From: Pedobacter sp. BS3
GTDB lineage: Bacteria; Bacteroidota; Bacteroidia; Sphingobacteriales; Sphingobacteriaceae
Reading direction: 5' to 3'
Length of the DNA: 64,000 bases
Assembly: GCF_008274585.1 (NCBI RefSeq)
Contig: NZ_VTRT01000004.1
Coordinates: 1 to 64,000 of the forward strand
Below the pieces are notes generated by a model. The model worked only from the letters and a program-made list of their open reading frames with translations, was not told the DNA's origin and ran no database searches. Position 1 is the stretch's first letter; the number at the start of each line of letters is the position of its first letter. Below, in pieces: positions 38,091 to 46,477 of the stretch. The translations under genes were made by a program, and so were the position numbers.

Positions 38091-39107
38091 ATGAAAGATC
38101 TTATAAAAATATACCTCATTGCGGGGCTATGCGTATCAGCTATGGTAGCCTCATGTAATAAAGATCCGGAAGGAGTTATGGATCGTCCTAAGATCGATGT
38201 TGAAGATCCAACCAGCCAGGGGCCGATGAGCTTTGATGTGCGGGTAGATGAAAGCAGCACGTTAAAAGTAGGTGATACCGTTAAATTTATCATGGAAGGT
38301 AACCCGGATATGGTTAGTTTCTATTCAGGAGCCATTGGTAATGATTATGCTTATAAAGATACAGAGCGTTTTTATGATATTGTCGCCAATCTGAGCTTTA
38401 GGTCAGGGAAAGCCCCTAACAATAATACGGAAGCTAACTGGGATTGCGCCCAGTTGGTATACTCTACGGATTTCAATGGAGACCGAAGCAGCGGGAATGC
38501 GTACACTAACGTACAAGCAGCAACATGGACAAATATTACAAACCGCTTCGCTTTGCCAACTGTACCAGGTGACATCGCTAATTATGTAAATTCAGGTGCG
38601 GGGGATATATCCGATATTTTTGCAGCAGGAAAACCGGTTTATTTAGCCTGGCACTGTACTACACAAGCGGCTTCTAACAGGGTACAGTTCAGAGTTATCG
38701 AATCCAGTATTCAAGGTATTGTGATAGGCAATAGCTCTTTATCCAGGGAGTTGTATACACAGAGCCAGCTGGGCTTTCAATGGGTAGAGAATCCGGCATC
38801 AGCAGCACAGGCAAGTAACAGGCCTACTGTTTCCTCTACGCAGGTAATGTGGAATGGCATATTCAATAACCTGACCGGTCCATTTAAAGAAGGCTATGCC
38901 ATCAGCGGGCCTTTAACGTTGCCTCAGTTCAACGCCGGGAAGGATATGCCAACGGTTATTATCACCAAACAAAATAAAAATGCGCTGGTGCACAAATTTG
39001 TTTATAGCAAAGCTGGTAACTACGAGGTTGTCTTTATTGCTGCCAACACTCATGTCAATGAGCAACCGGAGATCATTAAGAAGCTCAATATAACCATTAC
39101 ACCATAA
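38091..39107 (+). CDS. DUF5017 family lipoprotein, copy 2
   Basis: A 338-residue paralogue of the preceding gene product, with its own lipoprotein signal (…AMVASC) and a longer N-terminal linker. The shared blocks are VKFIMEGNPDMVSFYSGAIGNDYAY, DCAQLVYSTDFNGD, LAWHC, LGFQWV, GPFKEGYAISGP and NYEVVFIAAN. The arrangement suggests a tandem duplication followed by divergence, perhaps to bind different parts of the same ligand. It is the last gene of the operon; hairpins at 39122-39172 follow. Confidence 0.85.
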   Translation: MKDLIKIYLIAGLCVSAMVASCNKDPEGVMDRPKIDVEDPTSQGPMSFDVRVDESSTLKVGDTVKFIMEGNPDMVSFYSGAIGNDYAYKDTERFYDIVANLSFRSGKAPNNNTEANWDCAQLVYSTDFNGDRSSGNAYTNVQAATWTNITNRFALPTVPGDIANYVNSGAGDISDIFAAGKPVYLAWHCTTQAASNRVQFRVIESSIQGIVIGNSSLSRELYTQSQLGFQWVENPASAAQASNRPTVSSTQVMWNGIFNNLTGPFKEGYAISGPLTLPQFNAGKDMPTVIITKQNKNALVHKFVYSKAGNYEVVFIAANTHVNEQPEIIKKLNITITP

Positions 39108-39121
39108 GAACATTCTCTGCT

Positions 39122-39172
39122 GTTCGGGATCTGTAATCCCGAACCCGTTAATGCCGGATTTGTAATCCGGTA
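39122..39172. repeat. Two adjacent stem-loops of the TTGTA-loop family
   Basis: GTTCGGGAT-CTGTA-ATCCCGAAC (39122-39144) is followed by CCGGAT-TTGTA-ATCCGG (39154-39170). They lie directly behind the second DUF5017 gene and could end its transcript, although no T run follows. Confidence 0.6.
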
Positions 39173-39200
39173 AGTCTAATTGAAAATAATAAGGTTGTAA

Positions 39201-39267
39201 TATGCTAATATCCTACAGTAATTAGATAATTATCACCAGTATACGCACATAGTAAGCGTTAACTTTG
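39201..39267 (+). promoter_or_regulatory. Shared operator-like site C plus -7 box (esterase gene)
   Basis: TATGCTAATATCCTACAGTA begins at 39201 and continues ATTAGATAATTATC. The -7 box TAACTTTG lies at 39260-39267, 59 bases from the start of the site. The leader to the ATG at 39340 is about 70 bases. It would control the esterase and probably the FG-GAP protein behind it. Confidence 0.75.
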
Positions 39268-39339
39268 CATACAGTTTACTATCTTGGTTTAAGAATTATA
39301 AACTATTAACCAATTTTTAATTTAACAGAAATCATCAAA

Positions 39340-40776
39340 ATGAAGCCCAGAATCAGTTTATTGTTAGTATTAATTGCAGCTTTTTCCATCCGTGTACAGG
39401 CTAACGTTACGTTGCCGGCCATATTTTCTGATGGTATGGTTTTACAGCAACAGTCAGATGTGGCCCTGTGGGGTAAATCCGACGCCGGTAAATCCGTAAC
39501 CGTCACCACATCATGGAATAACAAAACGTACCAGGTCAATCCTGCTAAGGGCGGCAGGTGGAAGGTAAAAGTTAAAACTCCGGCCGCAGGTGGCCCTTAT
39601 ACTGTCCGTATCAGCGATGGCAGTGAGATCGTGTTATCCGACGTTTTGATTGGTGAGGTATGGCTGGCATCCGGCCAGTCCAATATGGAAATGCCCTTAA
39701 AAGGCTTTAAGAATCAGCCGGTAGCCAATTCAGAGCAAGTGATCAGCGCATCAGAAAATCCGCAGATCCGTTTTTTCAATGTAGAGAATGTGAGCTGGAA
39801 AAAGCCGCTTACCGGTTGCCAGGGCTCCTGGAAAAAGGCTTCGCCTGCTAACACGTCCAATTTTAGTGCAACAGCTTATTTCTACGCAAAGGCACTGCAG
39901 GAAAAATTAAAGGTTCCTGTTGGTATTGTAGAATCCGACTGGGGCGGAACCCGCGTACAGGCCTGGATGAGTGCCGATGCGTTAAAAGCATTTCCAGAAG
40001 TTAAGGTAGCGGCAGAAGCTAATACAGCCTTTAAAGATAAAAATGAGGCTACCGGTCTGTTTAACGGGATGATCAATCCTATCCTCGGTTATGGCATTAA
40101 AGGCGCTATCTGGTACCAGGGAGAGCAGAACAGGAACGAGCCTGAATTATACGGCCGGCTGTTTCCGTCTATGGTGAAACAGTGGCGTCAGGATTGGGGA
40201 ATTGGTAAATTTCCGTTCTATTATGTACAGATTGCACCTTACATTTCGGGTACTGCAACCTTGTCGGCATCGCTTAAAAAACTGGAACCTTTTGTACCTG
40301 TTTTACGCGAAGCACAGTTACAGGCAGAAAATAAAATCCCCAATTCAGGTATGGCGGTGTTAACCGATATAGGTGCGCAAAATACCATCCACCCGCCCGA
40401 TAAAGAAAGCGTCGGCAAACGCTTGTCTTACCTGGCGCTGGCTAAAACCTATGGTCAGAAGGATGTAGCCTATTCAGGACCAGTATACAAAAAAATGAAA
40501 ATTGAAGGGAACAGTATCCTGTTAAAGTTTGATCATGCAGAAGGATTAAAATTCAATAATGGTCAGTCCGGTAACTTTGAAGTAGCCGGTAGCGATAAGG
40601 TGTTTCATCCTGCCAAAGCTGAGATCACCAAAGATGGTATTAAAGTGTCATCGGCACAGGTTAATAAACCGGTAGCAGCCCGCTATGCCTTTAAAGCATG
40701 GGTAAAAGGCGATTTATTTAATCAGGATGGTTTGCCGGCATCGTCGTTCAGAACGGATAGCTGGCCGGTAAAATAA
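39340..40776 (+). CDS. Sialate O-acetylesterase family carbohydrate esterase
   Basis: A 478-residue exported enzyme of the SASA/SGNH group that would remove O-acetyl groups from sugars. The signal peptide covers ~1-21. The catalytic Ser114 lies in WLASGQSNME. The second conserved block is WYQGEQNRNEPELY, and the Asp/His pair is in DIGAQNTIHPPDKESVGKRL. Enzymes of this family act on several acetylated glycans besides sialic acid, so the name does not prove the substrate. It has its own copy of the locus operator (site C), which ties it to the sialidase-fold and SusC units. Confidence 0.92.
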   Translation: MKPRISLLLVLIAAFSIRVQANVTLPAIFSDGMVLQQQSDVALWGKSDAGKSVTVTTSWNNKTYQVNPAKGGRWKVKVKTPAAGGPYTVRISDGSEIVLSDVLIGEVWLASGQSNMEMPLKGFKNQPVANSEQVISASENPQIRFFNVENVSWKKPLTGCQGSWKKASPANTSNFSATAYFYAKALQEKLKVPVGIVESDWGGTRVQAWMSADALKAFPEVKVAAEANTAFKDKNEATGLFNGMINPILGYGIKGAIWYQGEQNRNEPELYGRLFPSMVKQWRQDWGIGKFPFYYVQIAPYISGTATLSASLKKLEPFVPVLREAQLQAENKIPNSGMAVLTDIGAQNTIHPPDKESVGKRLSYLALAKTYGQKDVAYSGPVYKKMKIEGNSILLKFDHAEGLKFNNGQSGNFEVAGSDKVFHPAKAEITKDGIKVSSAQVNKPVAARYAFKAWVKGDLFNQDGLPASSFRTDSWPVK

Positions 40777-40783
40777 CAAATGT

Positions 40784-40863
40784 GCGTCATTGCGAAGAAC
40801 GAAATGCAGTGGAGTGATGAAGCAATCTTTTCGATAAGGTTGCTTTACATTGCCATTCTTCAT
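40784..40863. repeat. REP-like element of the GTCATTGCGAAGAACGAA type
   Basis: GCGTCATTGCGAAGAACGAA starts the element. An internal hairpin is formed by AAGCAATCTT and AAGGTTGCTT around a TTCGAT loop, and TTGCCATTCTTC closes it. It separates the esterase from the FG-GAP gene. Confidence 0.5.
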
Positions 40864-40950
40864 TGATAATAGCGATAAACTTAGTGTAAATATTTCAGAA
40901 GAATATTTTTATATAAGCTAAATCTAAGCCTTAACTATCCATTCCATATC

Positions 40951-42957
40951 ATGAAACAAAACCGTCATAATAAATTTCTACTTCTGTCAGGCGTTGTATT
41001 GCTTACGTTATCGGCATTTAATTTACAGCGGGATAATCCTGTAAAAAAAGCAGATGAAAAGCCGGATTTTAAACTGTTAAAATACAATAATCCCGGCCTG
41101 GTAGTTGATTTAGGTGTAGGATTATGGGGCTGGCCCATTCCGCTTGATTATGATAACGATGGCGATATGGATTTGCTGGTTTCCAGTCAGGGAAAGCCAT
41201 ACAATGGAGTTTACCTGTTTGAAAATACCAGTGGCGATGCTAACCCGGTATTTGCCAAACCCGTATGGCTGGCCAAGTCGGTAAAAGACATCCAGGTATC
41301 ATACATTAATGAAAAGCCCCGTATAACAGTTCCAGGGGCCGAGTTGCTTAATTTCACTAAAAGTTTCGGTAAAGAAAAGAAGGAGCTGTTTCCGGCAGAT
41401 TCTATTTTGAAAGATATCAAAGGAAGAAACCGTTTTAACCAGTGGAAACTGGTGGATTATGACGATGATGGTGATGTGGATATTGTTGTGGGGGTTGACG
41501 ACTGGAACGATTACGGCTGGGATAACGCCTATAACGCGAAAGGAGAGTGGATTAACGGGCCGCTTCATGGATACGTTTACCTGATTGAGAACCAGAATGG
41601 AAAATATGTCAACAAAGGCCGTATCCAGGTTGAAGGTAAAGATCTGGATGTTTTTGGAGCGCCTACCCCCAATCTGGCAGATTTTGACGGTGATGGTGAC
41701 TTAGATCTGGTGTGCGGCGAGTTCCTGGATAAGCTGACTTACTTTGAGAATACCGGCACGCGGGAGAAGCCGGTATATGCTAAGGGCCGTTACCTGGAAA
41801 ATGAATCGGGCATCATTAAGATGGATCTGGAGATGATCGTTCCGGTAGCCGTAGACTGGAATAAGGATGGATATGTTGATTTAGTGGTAGGTGACGAGGA
41901 TGGTCGTGTTGCATTGATTGAAAATACAGGGAAAGTGAAAAACGGTATGCCGGTATTTAAGTCGCCGGCGTATTTCAGGCAGCAGGCCGGTGATGTAAAG
42001 TTTGGTGCTTTGGTAACACCCTATAGTGTTGACTGGGATAACGATGGTGATGAAGACCTCATCTGCGGCAATTCGGCAGGCTACATCGGTTTTATTGAAA
42101 ATCTGGGTATGAATGGCGATATGCCTAAATGGGCCGCTCCAAAATTGCTGGAGGTTAATGGTAAGCCCATCCGGATACAGGCAGGGAGTAATGCATCTAT
42201 TCAGGGGCCGGCAGAAGCGAAATGGGGATATACTACTTTGTCGGTAGCAGATTGGGACGGAGACGGATTGAAAGATATTGTGATTAATTCGATATGGGGT
42301 AAGGTAGAATGGTATAAAAACATCGGTACAAAGAAAGTGCCTAAGCTGGCGGATGCGGCTCCTGTAAAAGTGGATTGGGAAAAAATGAATCCGCCAAAGC
42401 CGGAATGGATTTGGTGGACACCCAAGCCCAATACCTTATCTCCCGAATGGCGCACTACACCTTATGTGATCGACTGGAATAAAGATGGCCTTGCAGATTT
42501 GGTTATGCTGGACCATGAAGGTTATCTGTGCTATTTTGAACGGTTTAAAAAAGGAGCTGAGCTTTGGCTGAAACCGGGTAAACGGATTTTCTATGGAACA
42601 GACTATAGCGGCTACGATGGCAACCATGCCGTAAAAGACAGCCTTCCCGGGTTGCTGCGCATGAATGTAAATAAATATGGCGCCAGCGGCCGGCGTAAAT
42701 TCTGCATTACCGATTGGGATGGCGATGGTAAGCTGGATATACTGGTAAATAGCAAAAATGTAACCTTAATGAAAAATACCGGGACTAAAAATGGATCAGT
42801 GCAACTTGAAAATAAAGGTCTGTTGGGTAAGCTGATACTGGCCGGTCACGATACCAGCCCTACAGCGGTAGACTGGAATAAAGATGGCATCCCGGATCTG
42901 CTGGTAGGAGCGGAAGACGGGTATCTGTATTATTTGCCGAATGGAAGGAAAAAATAA
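40951..42957 (+). CDS. Exported FG-GAP/VCBS repeat beta-propeller protein
   Basis: A 668-residue protein with a signal-like N-terminus (~1-27). It contains nine calcium-binding-type repeats of the form DxDxDGxxDL: DYDNDGDMDL, DYDDDGDVDI, DFDGDGDLDL, DWNKDGYVDL, DWDNDGDEDL, DWDGDGLKDI, DWNKDGLADL, DWDGDGKLDI and DWNKDGIPDL. Many are followed by a YFENTG or LIENTG-type strand, giving propeller blades. No enzyme motif is recognisable, so it could bind or cut a polysaccharide. It is the last gene of the glycan-related locus and ends in a strong terminator. Confidence 0.88.
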   Translation: MKQNRHNKFLLLSGVVLLTLSAFNLQRDNPVKKADEKPDFKLLKYNNPGLVVDLGVGLWGWPIPLDYDNDGDMDLLVSSQGKPYNGVYLFENTSGDANPVFAKPVWLAKSVKDIQVSYINEKPRITVPGAELLNFTKSFGKEKKELFPADSILKDIKGRNRFNQWKLVDYDDDGDVDIVVGVDDWNDYGWDNAYNAKGEWINGPLHGYVYLIENQNGKYVNKGRIQVEGKDLDVFGAPTPNLADFDGDGDLDLVCGEFLDKLTYFENTGTREKPVYAKGRYLENESGIIKMDLEMIVPVAVDWNKDGYVDLVVGDEDGRVALIENTGKVKNGMPVFKSPAYFRQQAGDVKFGALVTPYSVDWDNDGDEDLICGNSAGYIGFIENLGMNGDMPKWAAPKLLEVNGKPIRIQAGSNASIQGPAEAKWGYTTLSVADWDGDGLKDIVINSIWGKVEWYKNIGTKKVPKLADAAPVKVDWEKMNPPKPEWIWWTPKPNTLSPEWRTTPYVIDWNKDGLADLVMLDHEGYLCYFERFKKGAELWLKPGKRIFYGTDYSGYDGNHAVKDSLPGLLRMNVNKYGASGRRKFCITDWDGDGKLDILVNSKNVTLMKNTGTKNGSVQLENKGLLGKLILAGHDTSPTAVDWNKDGIPDLLVGAEDGYLYYLPNGRKK

Positions 42958-42965
42958 TACGGTTG

Positions 42966-43004
42966 AAATAATTAAGGCTGCCTAATAGGGAGCCTTAATT
43001 ATTT
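42966..43004 (+). terminator. Terminator at the end of the glycan-related locus
   Basis: AAATAATTAAGGCT (42966-42979) and AGCCTTAATTATTT (42991-43004) form a perfect 14-bp stem with an 11-base loop, 8 bases after the stop codon. It could work in both directions. Confidence 0.8.
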
Positions 43005-43166
43005 AAGAAGTTTATCATTGAAATCATCACATATCCTGGATTAGAAATAATCGATAGTGCAAGGATAACTGTAAGCTGCTCTGTTTGATCCCTTATGCAG
43101 GAAGGGTTTTATAGTGGAAGCTAATGGTTTTTGCAATCTCTTGAACTGAATTCCTGTAAGAGAAAC

Positions 43167-43445
43167 TTAGAATATATCGGAATGGGTGCCCAAACGGATT
43201 AACTTAATATTTTTATCATCTACCTCAAACCATATAACTAATAGATCAGGCTTAATGTGGGCCTCCCAATCTCCATTATATTCACCCTTTAAAATATGGG
43301 GTTTAAATTTTTTATCCAACAGATGTCCTTTTATAGACAATTCATTTAACAAAAAATCTGAAACTACTTCAAAATCTTTTTCGGAGCGTTTTTTAATAAG
43401 TTTTAAGTCTTTTTTAAACTGATTGGTATATTCAAGATTAAACAT
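43167..43445 (-). CDS. YafQ/RelE family mRNA interferase toxin
   Basis: A 92-residue toxin of the RelE superfamily, expected to cut mRNA on the ribosome. It has the YafQ-like order: N-terminal YTNQFKKDLKLIKKR, a central HILKGEYNGDWEAHIKPDLLVIWF with the catalytic-type His, and a closing IRLGTHSDIF. The antitoxin is encoded just upstream, and the stop and start codons overlap by one base (TGATG), so synthesis is coupled. Confidence 0.88.
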   Translation of the reverse strand: MFNLEYTNQFKKDLKLIKKRSEKDFEVVSDFLLNELSIKGHLLDKKFKPHILKGEYNGDWEAHIKPDLLVIWFEVDDKNIKLIRLGTHSDIF

Positions 43446-43654
43446 CAGATGCTTTTTAAAAACGCTTCCAAATCATTGATTTTTTTTGTTTTCCCGTTAT
43501 GTGCATCTTGTATAGCTTTTAGTGTGGTGGCATTAGGTGTGCGGTGTACCGGTTTCGCGGCCTTTACCGAAATAGTTACAGCGCCCAAGTCTCGCAAAAA
43601 TTCTTTTGCTATAGCTAATTTTTTATCAGGTAGTTGTACAATTAAAGTTTTCAT
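43445..43654 (-). CDS. Antitoxin partner of the YafQ-like toxin
   Basis: A 69-residue protein in the usual antitoxin position. It has no recognisable RHH motif. An N-terminal strand (MKTLIVQLPDKKLAIAKEFLRDLG) may form the DNA-binding or dimer part, and the charged C-terminal helix (KTKKINDLEAFLKSI) would wrap the toxin. AT-rich near-palindromes upstream (43665-43700) could be the autoregulatory operator. The identification rests mainly on context. Confidence 0.8.
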   Translation of the reverse strand: MKTLIVQLPDKKLAIAKEFLRDLGAVTISVKAAKPVHRTPNATTLKAIQDAHNGKTKKINDLEAFLKSI

Positions 43655-43864
43655 TATATAGGCCGTTTAAATATACAAATATATACACAATTGTAAATAA
43701 TGTATAAATCTCTTAACAGCTTTCTCAAGCAACAACGGCTTGACCTGGTTGGGCTGGGCATTTTTAAGCGTTTGTTTTACCGGTAAGAGAAGAAGTAACT
43801 GTTAATCAGAATGATGGATCACCAATCAGGTTACAGCAAGACGTGAAAATTATCATGCACTAAA

Positions 43865-44005
43865 AGAGGGTGTCTCGAAAGTCCCCTATGGTCATCCTGA
43901 GCCTGTCGAAGGATTGGTTCATTATGGCTACAGGCGCTTCCCCCGAGACTTCGGGGTCAGCGTGACTGTAAATAGATGGTTTTACTGACTTTTGAGACAC
44001 CCTCT
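43865..44005. repeat. MITE-like element with 19-bp terminal inverted repeats, copy 2
   Basis: AGAGGGTGTCTCGAAAGTC (43865-43883) and GACTTTTGAGACACCCTCT (43987-44005) are inverted repeats with one mismatch in 19. Inside are GTCATCCTGA and TCAGCGTGAC half-sites and a CCCCGAGACTTCGGGG hairpin. The element is 141 bp and non-coding. The rest of the gap 43655-44061 holds only the putative antitoxin operator and no ORF. Confidence 0.7.
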
Positions 44006-44061
44006 CCTGTTTCTGCATTGTAATCCTTAAAAATAACACAGAGAACTATATATATGTTGAG

Positions 44062-44541
44062 TTAGGAGCGGTGTTGTGGCCTTGCCTGTTCAGGGCGGTT
44101 ATTTCCTTTCCGGGAATCTGGTGTATGGCGATTGTGATCATTACGTTCTGTATAACGTTCATTACGACTATCACGAATAGTTGCCTGGTTACTGCGACCT
44201 CTGAAAGAGGCGTACCTGGACCTGATCTCGTTAGCCCGTAACCAGGGAGTAGGCTCATTGATCACAACCTTATAGCCTTTGTACAGGTTGTAATGGCTAT
44301 ACCGTGCGGGAAGTACAGTACGTGTAACCCAGCGGTTGCCTTCCTGGTAAATGTAGGTACGGTCGGGTATATGGTAATATACGTCAATATCCGGCAGGTA
44401 ATAATAATCGGCATTGGTATACCCGGCAGGGCCCCATTCAGGTTGATTACCTATGCTGATATTTATATTGATCTGAGCGTCTGCTGCTTTATATATAAAG
44501 CTGGCGAAAACCAAAACAGACAGAATAACTAACTTTTTCAT
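44062..44541 (-). CDS. Small secreted basic protein of unknown function
   Basis: The 159-residue product has a signal peptide (~1-22, MKKLVILSVLVFASFIYKAADA). A central Tyr/Pro-rich part follows (PEWGPAGYTNADYYYLPDIDVYYHIPDRTYIYQEGNRWV). The last ~50 residues are disordered, rich in Arg, Asn and His (RDSRNERYTERNDHNRHTPDSRKGNNRPEQ). Proteins of this look are common in Bacteroidota but I cannot name a function. It is transcribed alone. Confidence 0.75.
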   Translation of the reverse strand: MKKLVILSVLVFASFIYKAADAQININISIGNQPEWGPAGYTNADYYYLPDIDVYYHIPDRTYIYQEGNRWVTRTVLPARYSHYNLYKGYKVVINEPTPWLRANEIRSRYASFRGRSNQATIRDSRNERYTERNDHNRHTPDSRKGNNRPEQARPQHRS

Positions 44542-44680
44542 TTTCGTATCAGTTTTGTTTATATGACTGTCTGTATGCCGAAAAGTTAACGGAGAAGAAT
44601 GTTAAAAAAGGTTAAATGGAGTATAAGAGGATTGTACGTTATGTTTCCGCATGTGGGATAAATACATAAACGCCTGGTTT

Positions 44681-44783
44681 GTGTCTTCATGAACCGGTAT
44701 AAGGGAAGCTTCGTGAAGACACGAAGCTTGGCATAGTCGAGTCGTCGGTCGTTTAGGCTTGCTTATAGCTATGAACTATAAGC
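44681..44783 (+). other. Chain of strong, partly competing hairpins upstream of a small membrane-protein gene
   Basis: AAGCTTCGTG (44706-44715) and CACGAAGCTT (44720-44729) form a perfect 10-bp stem with loop AAGA. The overlapping GTGTCTTCA (44681-44689) can instead pair with TGAAGACAC (44714-44722). GCTTATAG (44761-44768) and CTATAAGC (44776-44783) form a third stem. The rest of the gap 44542-44806 shows nothing else. Confidence 0.6.
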
Positions 44784-44794
44784 ACAATTATTCT

Positions 44795-44802
44795 TAGCTT
44801 TG
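44795..44802 (+). promoter_or_regulatory. Putative -7 promoter box very close to the small-protein start
   Basis: TAGCTTTG is an exact TAnnTTTG match ending five bases before the ATG at 44807. If it is used, the transcript would be leaderless or nearly so. No -33 TTTG lies at the right distance. Confidence 0.35.
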
Positions 44803-44806
44803 ATAA

Positions 44807-44977
44807 ATGAAGAAAAAATACCGTGGATTAAGTTTTGCCGTTCCGTTACTGGCAGTATATATTCTGGCTAAATTTATAGTGCACGTTCAATACAGCGTGG
44901 AAGTTATGTTGTTAGGCGCATTGGTACTATCAATTATATTTGCTGTAGGGCAATATTATCAGTATAAAGACAAATAA
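44807..44977 (+). CDS. 56-residue two-helix membrane protein
   Basis: The ATG at 44807 opens a 56-residue frame: a basic start (MKKKYRG), a first hydrophobic helix (~8-24, LSFAVPLLAVYILAKF), a short linker (IVHVQYSVE), a second helix (~34-48, LLGALVLSIIFAVGQ) and a polar tail (YYQYKDK). The topology and codon use look genuine. A strong terminator follows 16 bases after the stop. I do not recognise a family; small proteins of this type often modulate membrane complexes, but nothing here shows which. Confidence 0.6.
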   Translation: MKKKYRGLSFAVPLLAVYILAKFIVHVQYSVEVMLLGALVLSIIFAVGQYYQYKDK

Positions 44978-44992
44978 TTAAAGCCTAATTAA

Positions 44993-45027
44993 ACAAAAAA
45001 AGCTGCCTTCGTAGCAGCTTCTTTTGT
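44993..45027. terminator. Bidirectional terminator between the small membrane protein and dnaA
   Basis: AAGCTGC (45000-45006) and GCAGCTT (45014-45020) form the core. A-rich and T-rich arms extend it on both sides, so it can serve both convergent genes. Confidence 0.88.
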
Positions 45028-45049
45028 TATAAAGTCATGAGCACAAGGT

Positions 45050-46477
45050 TTAGCTCATTTTAAGTTTTTTCTGGATATCCTGAACGTAGGCTTTAAATTT
45101 CTTATCGGTATCAATCAGGTCTTCTACGGTTTGGCAGGCATAAATTACGGTAGAGTGGTCGCGACCGCCAAAAAATGCGCCAATAGATTTTAAAGAGGTT
45201 TTGGTATGGTTTTTTGCCAGGTACATGGATATTTGCCGGGCCTGAACAATTTCGCGTTTACGGGTTTGTGATTTTACCATTTCTACGGGCACTTCAAAAT
45301 ATTCGCATACCAGCTTTTGAATGTATTCCATCGATATCTCCTTGGAAGAGTTTTTGATGAAATTCTTCAGCATTGATTTAGCAAGTGGCAGGTCTATCTC
45401 TTTTTTATTGAGCGTGGACTGGGCCAGCAAAGATACCATGGCGCCTTCAAGCTCACGTACGTTGTTATCGATATTGTGGGCCACATATTCTATTACTTCG
45501 CCGGGCAGGTCGATACCATCGGTATACATTTTCTTTTTCAGGATAGCCATCCGGGTTTCCAGGTCCGGAACCTGTAAATCGGCTGATAGGCCCCATTTAA
45601 ACCTGCTGAGCAGGCGCTCTTCCAGGCCAGCCAAATCTTTGGGGGCTTTATCAGAAGTGAGGATGATTTGTTTGCCCGATTGGTGCAGGTGGTTGAAGAT
45701 ATGGAAGAAAATATCCTGTGTTTTTTCTTTACCGGCAAAGTTGTGTACGTCATCCATGATAATAACGTCCATAGCCTGGTAAAAATTCACAAAATCATTA
45801 ATGGTATTGTTCTTTAATGAATCAACAAACTGCTGGCAGAATTTTTCGCACGAAACGTAAATAACCAGCTTATCGGGCAGGCTGCGTTTAATTTCATTTC
45901 CGATAGCCTGGGCAAGATGCGTTTTCCCCAAACCTACACCGCCATAAATCATTAGCGGGTTAAACGATGTCCCTCCCGGTTTTCCGGCAACGGCAAACCC
46001 GGCAGAACGTGCAAGCCGGTTGCAATCGCCTTCAATAAAGTTATCAAACGTGTAATTGGTGTTTAATTGCGGATCAACCTGCAATTTCTTTAAACCAGGT
46101 ATTACAAACGGATTTTTAATATCTTTATTCAGGGCCACAGGCATAGGTATAGATTGATTTTTGCCCTCGGCCCCATTACCGTTAGACGGCATATTGGTGG
46201 TAAAAGGCTTTACATTAGACGATTTATCTACCACAATATTGTATTCCAGGCGTCCATCTTCGCCTAATTGATTTTTAACGGTTTTGCGCAGCAATCCTAC
46301 ATAATGCTCCTCAAGCCATTCGTAAAAAAATAAACTCGGTACCTGAATGGTTAATACATTCCCTTCTAAACGTAAAGCGGTAATAGGCTCGAACCATGTT
46401 TTAAAACTCTGGGCCGGAATATTATCTTTTATAATTTGAAGGCAATTATTCCATATCGTGGTACTGTTTTTTTCCAT
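45050..46477 (-). CDS. dnaA: Chromosomal replication initiator protein DnaA
   Basis: A 475-residue AAA+ initiator that binds DnaA boxes and opens oriC. Domain I is at ~1-85. The AAA+ core has Walker A GGVGLGKT (179-186) and Walker B IIMDDVH (239-245). The C-terminal DNA-binding domain carries the signature GGRDHSTV (437-444). The length and order are standard. No cluster of TTATCCACA boxes is visible on either side, and dnaN and recF are not adjacent, so the replication origin is not obviously here. The upstream 171 bases are AT-rich. Confidence 0.97.
   Translation of the reverse strand: MEKNSTTIWNNCLQIIKDNIPAQSFKTWFEPITALRLEGNVLTIQVPSLFFYEWLEEHYVGLLRKTVKNQLGEDGRLEYNIVVDKSSNVKPFTTNMPSNGNGAEGKNQSIPMPVALNKDIKNPFVIPGLKKLQVDPQLNTNYTFDNFIEGDCNRLARSAGFAVAGKPGGTSFNPLMIYGGVGLGKTHLAQAIGNEIKRSLPDKLVIYVSCEKFCQQFVDSLKNNTINDFVNFYQAMDVIIMDDVHNFAGKEKTQDIFFHIFNHLHQSGKQIILTSDKAPKDLAGLEERLLSRFKWGLSADLQVPDLETRMAILKKKMYTDGIDLPGEVIEYVAHNIDNNVRELEGAMVSLLAQSTLNKKEIDLPLAKSMLKNFIKNSSKEISMEYIQKLVCEYFEVPVEMVKSQTRKREIVQARQISMYLAKNHTKTSLKSIGAFFGGRDHSTVIYACQTVEDLIDTDKKFKAYVQDIQKKLKMS

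Noticed and set aside
26413-42957. Confident assignment of the locus to sialic acid use
   Set aside because: Only family names point that way. No sialic acid lyase, NanT-like transporter or epimerase is present, and the sialidase-fold domain lacks the FRIP motif.
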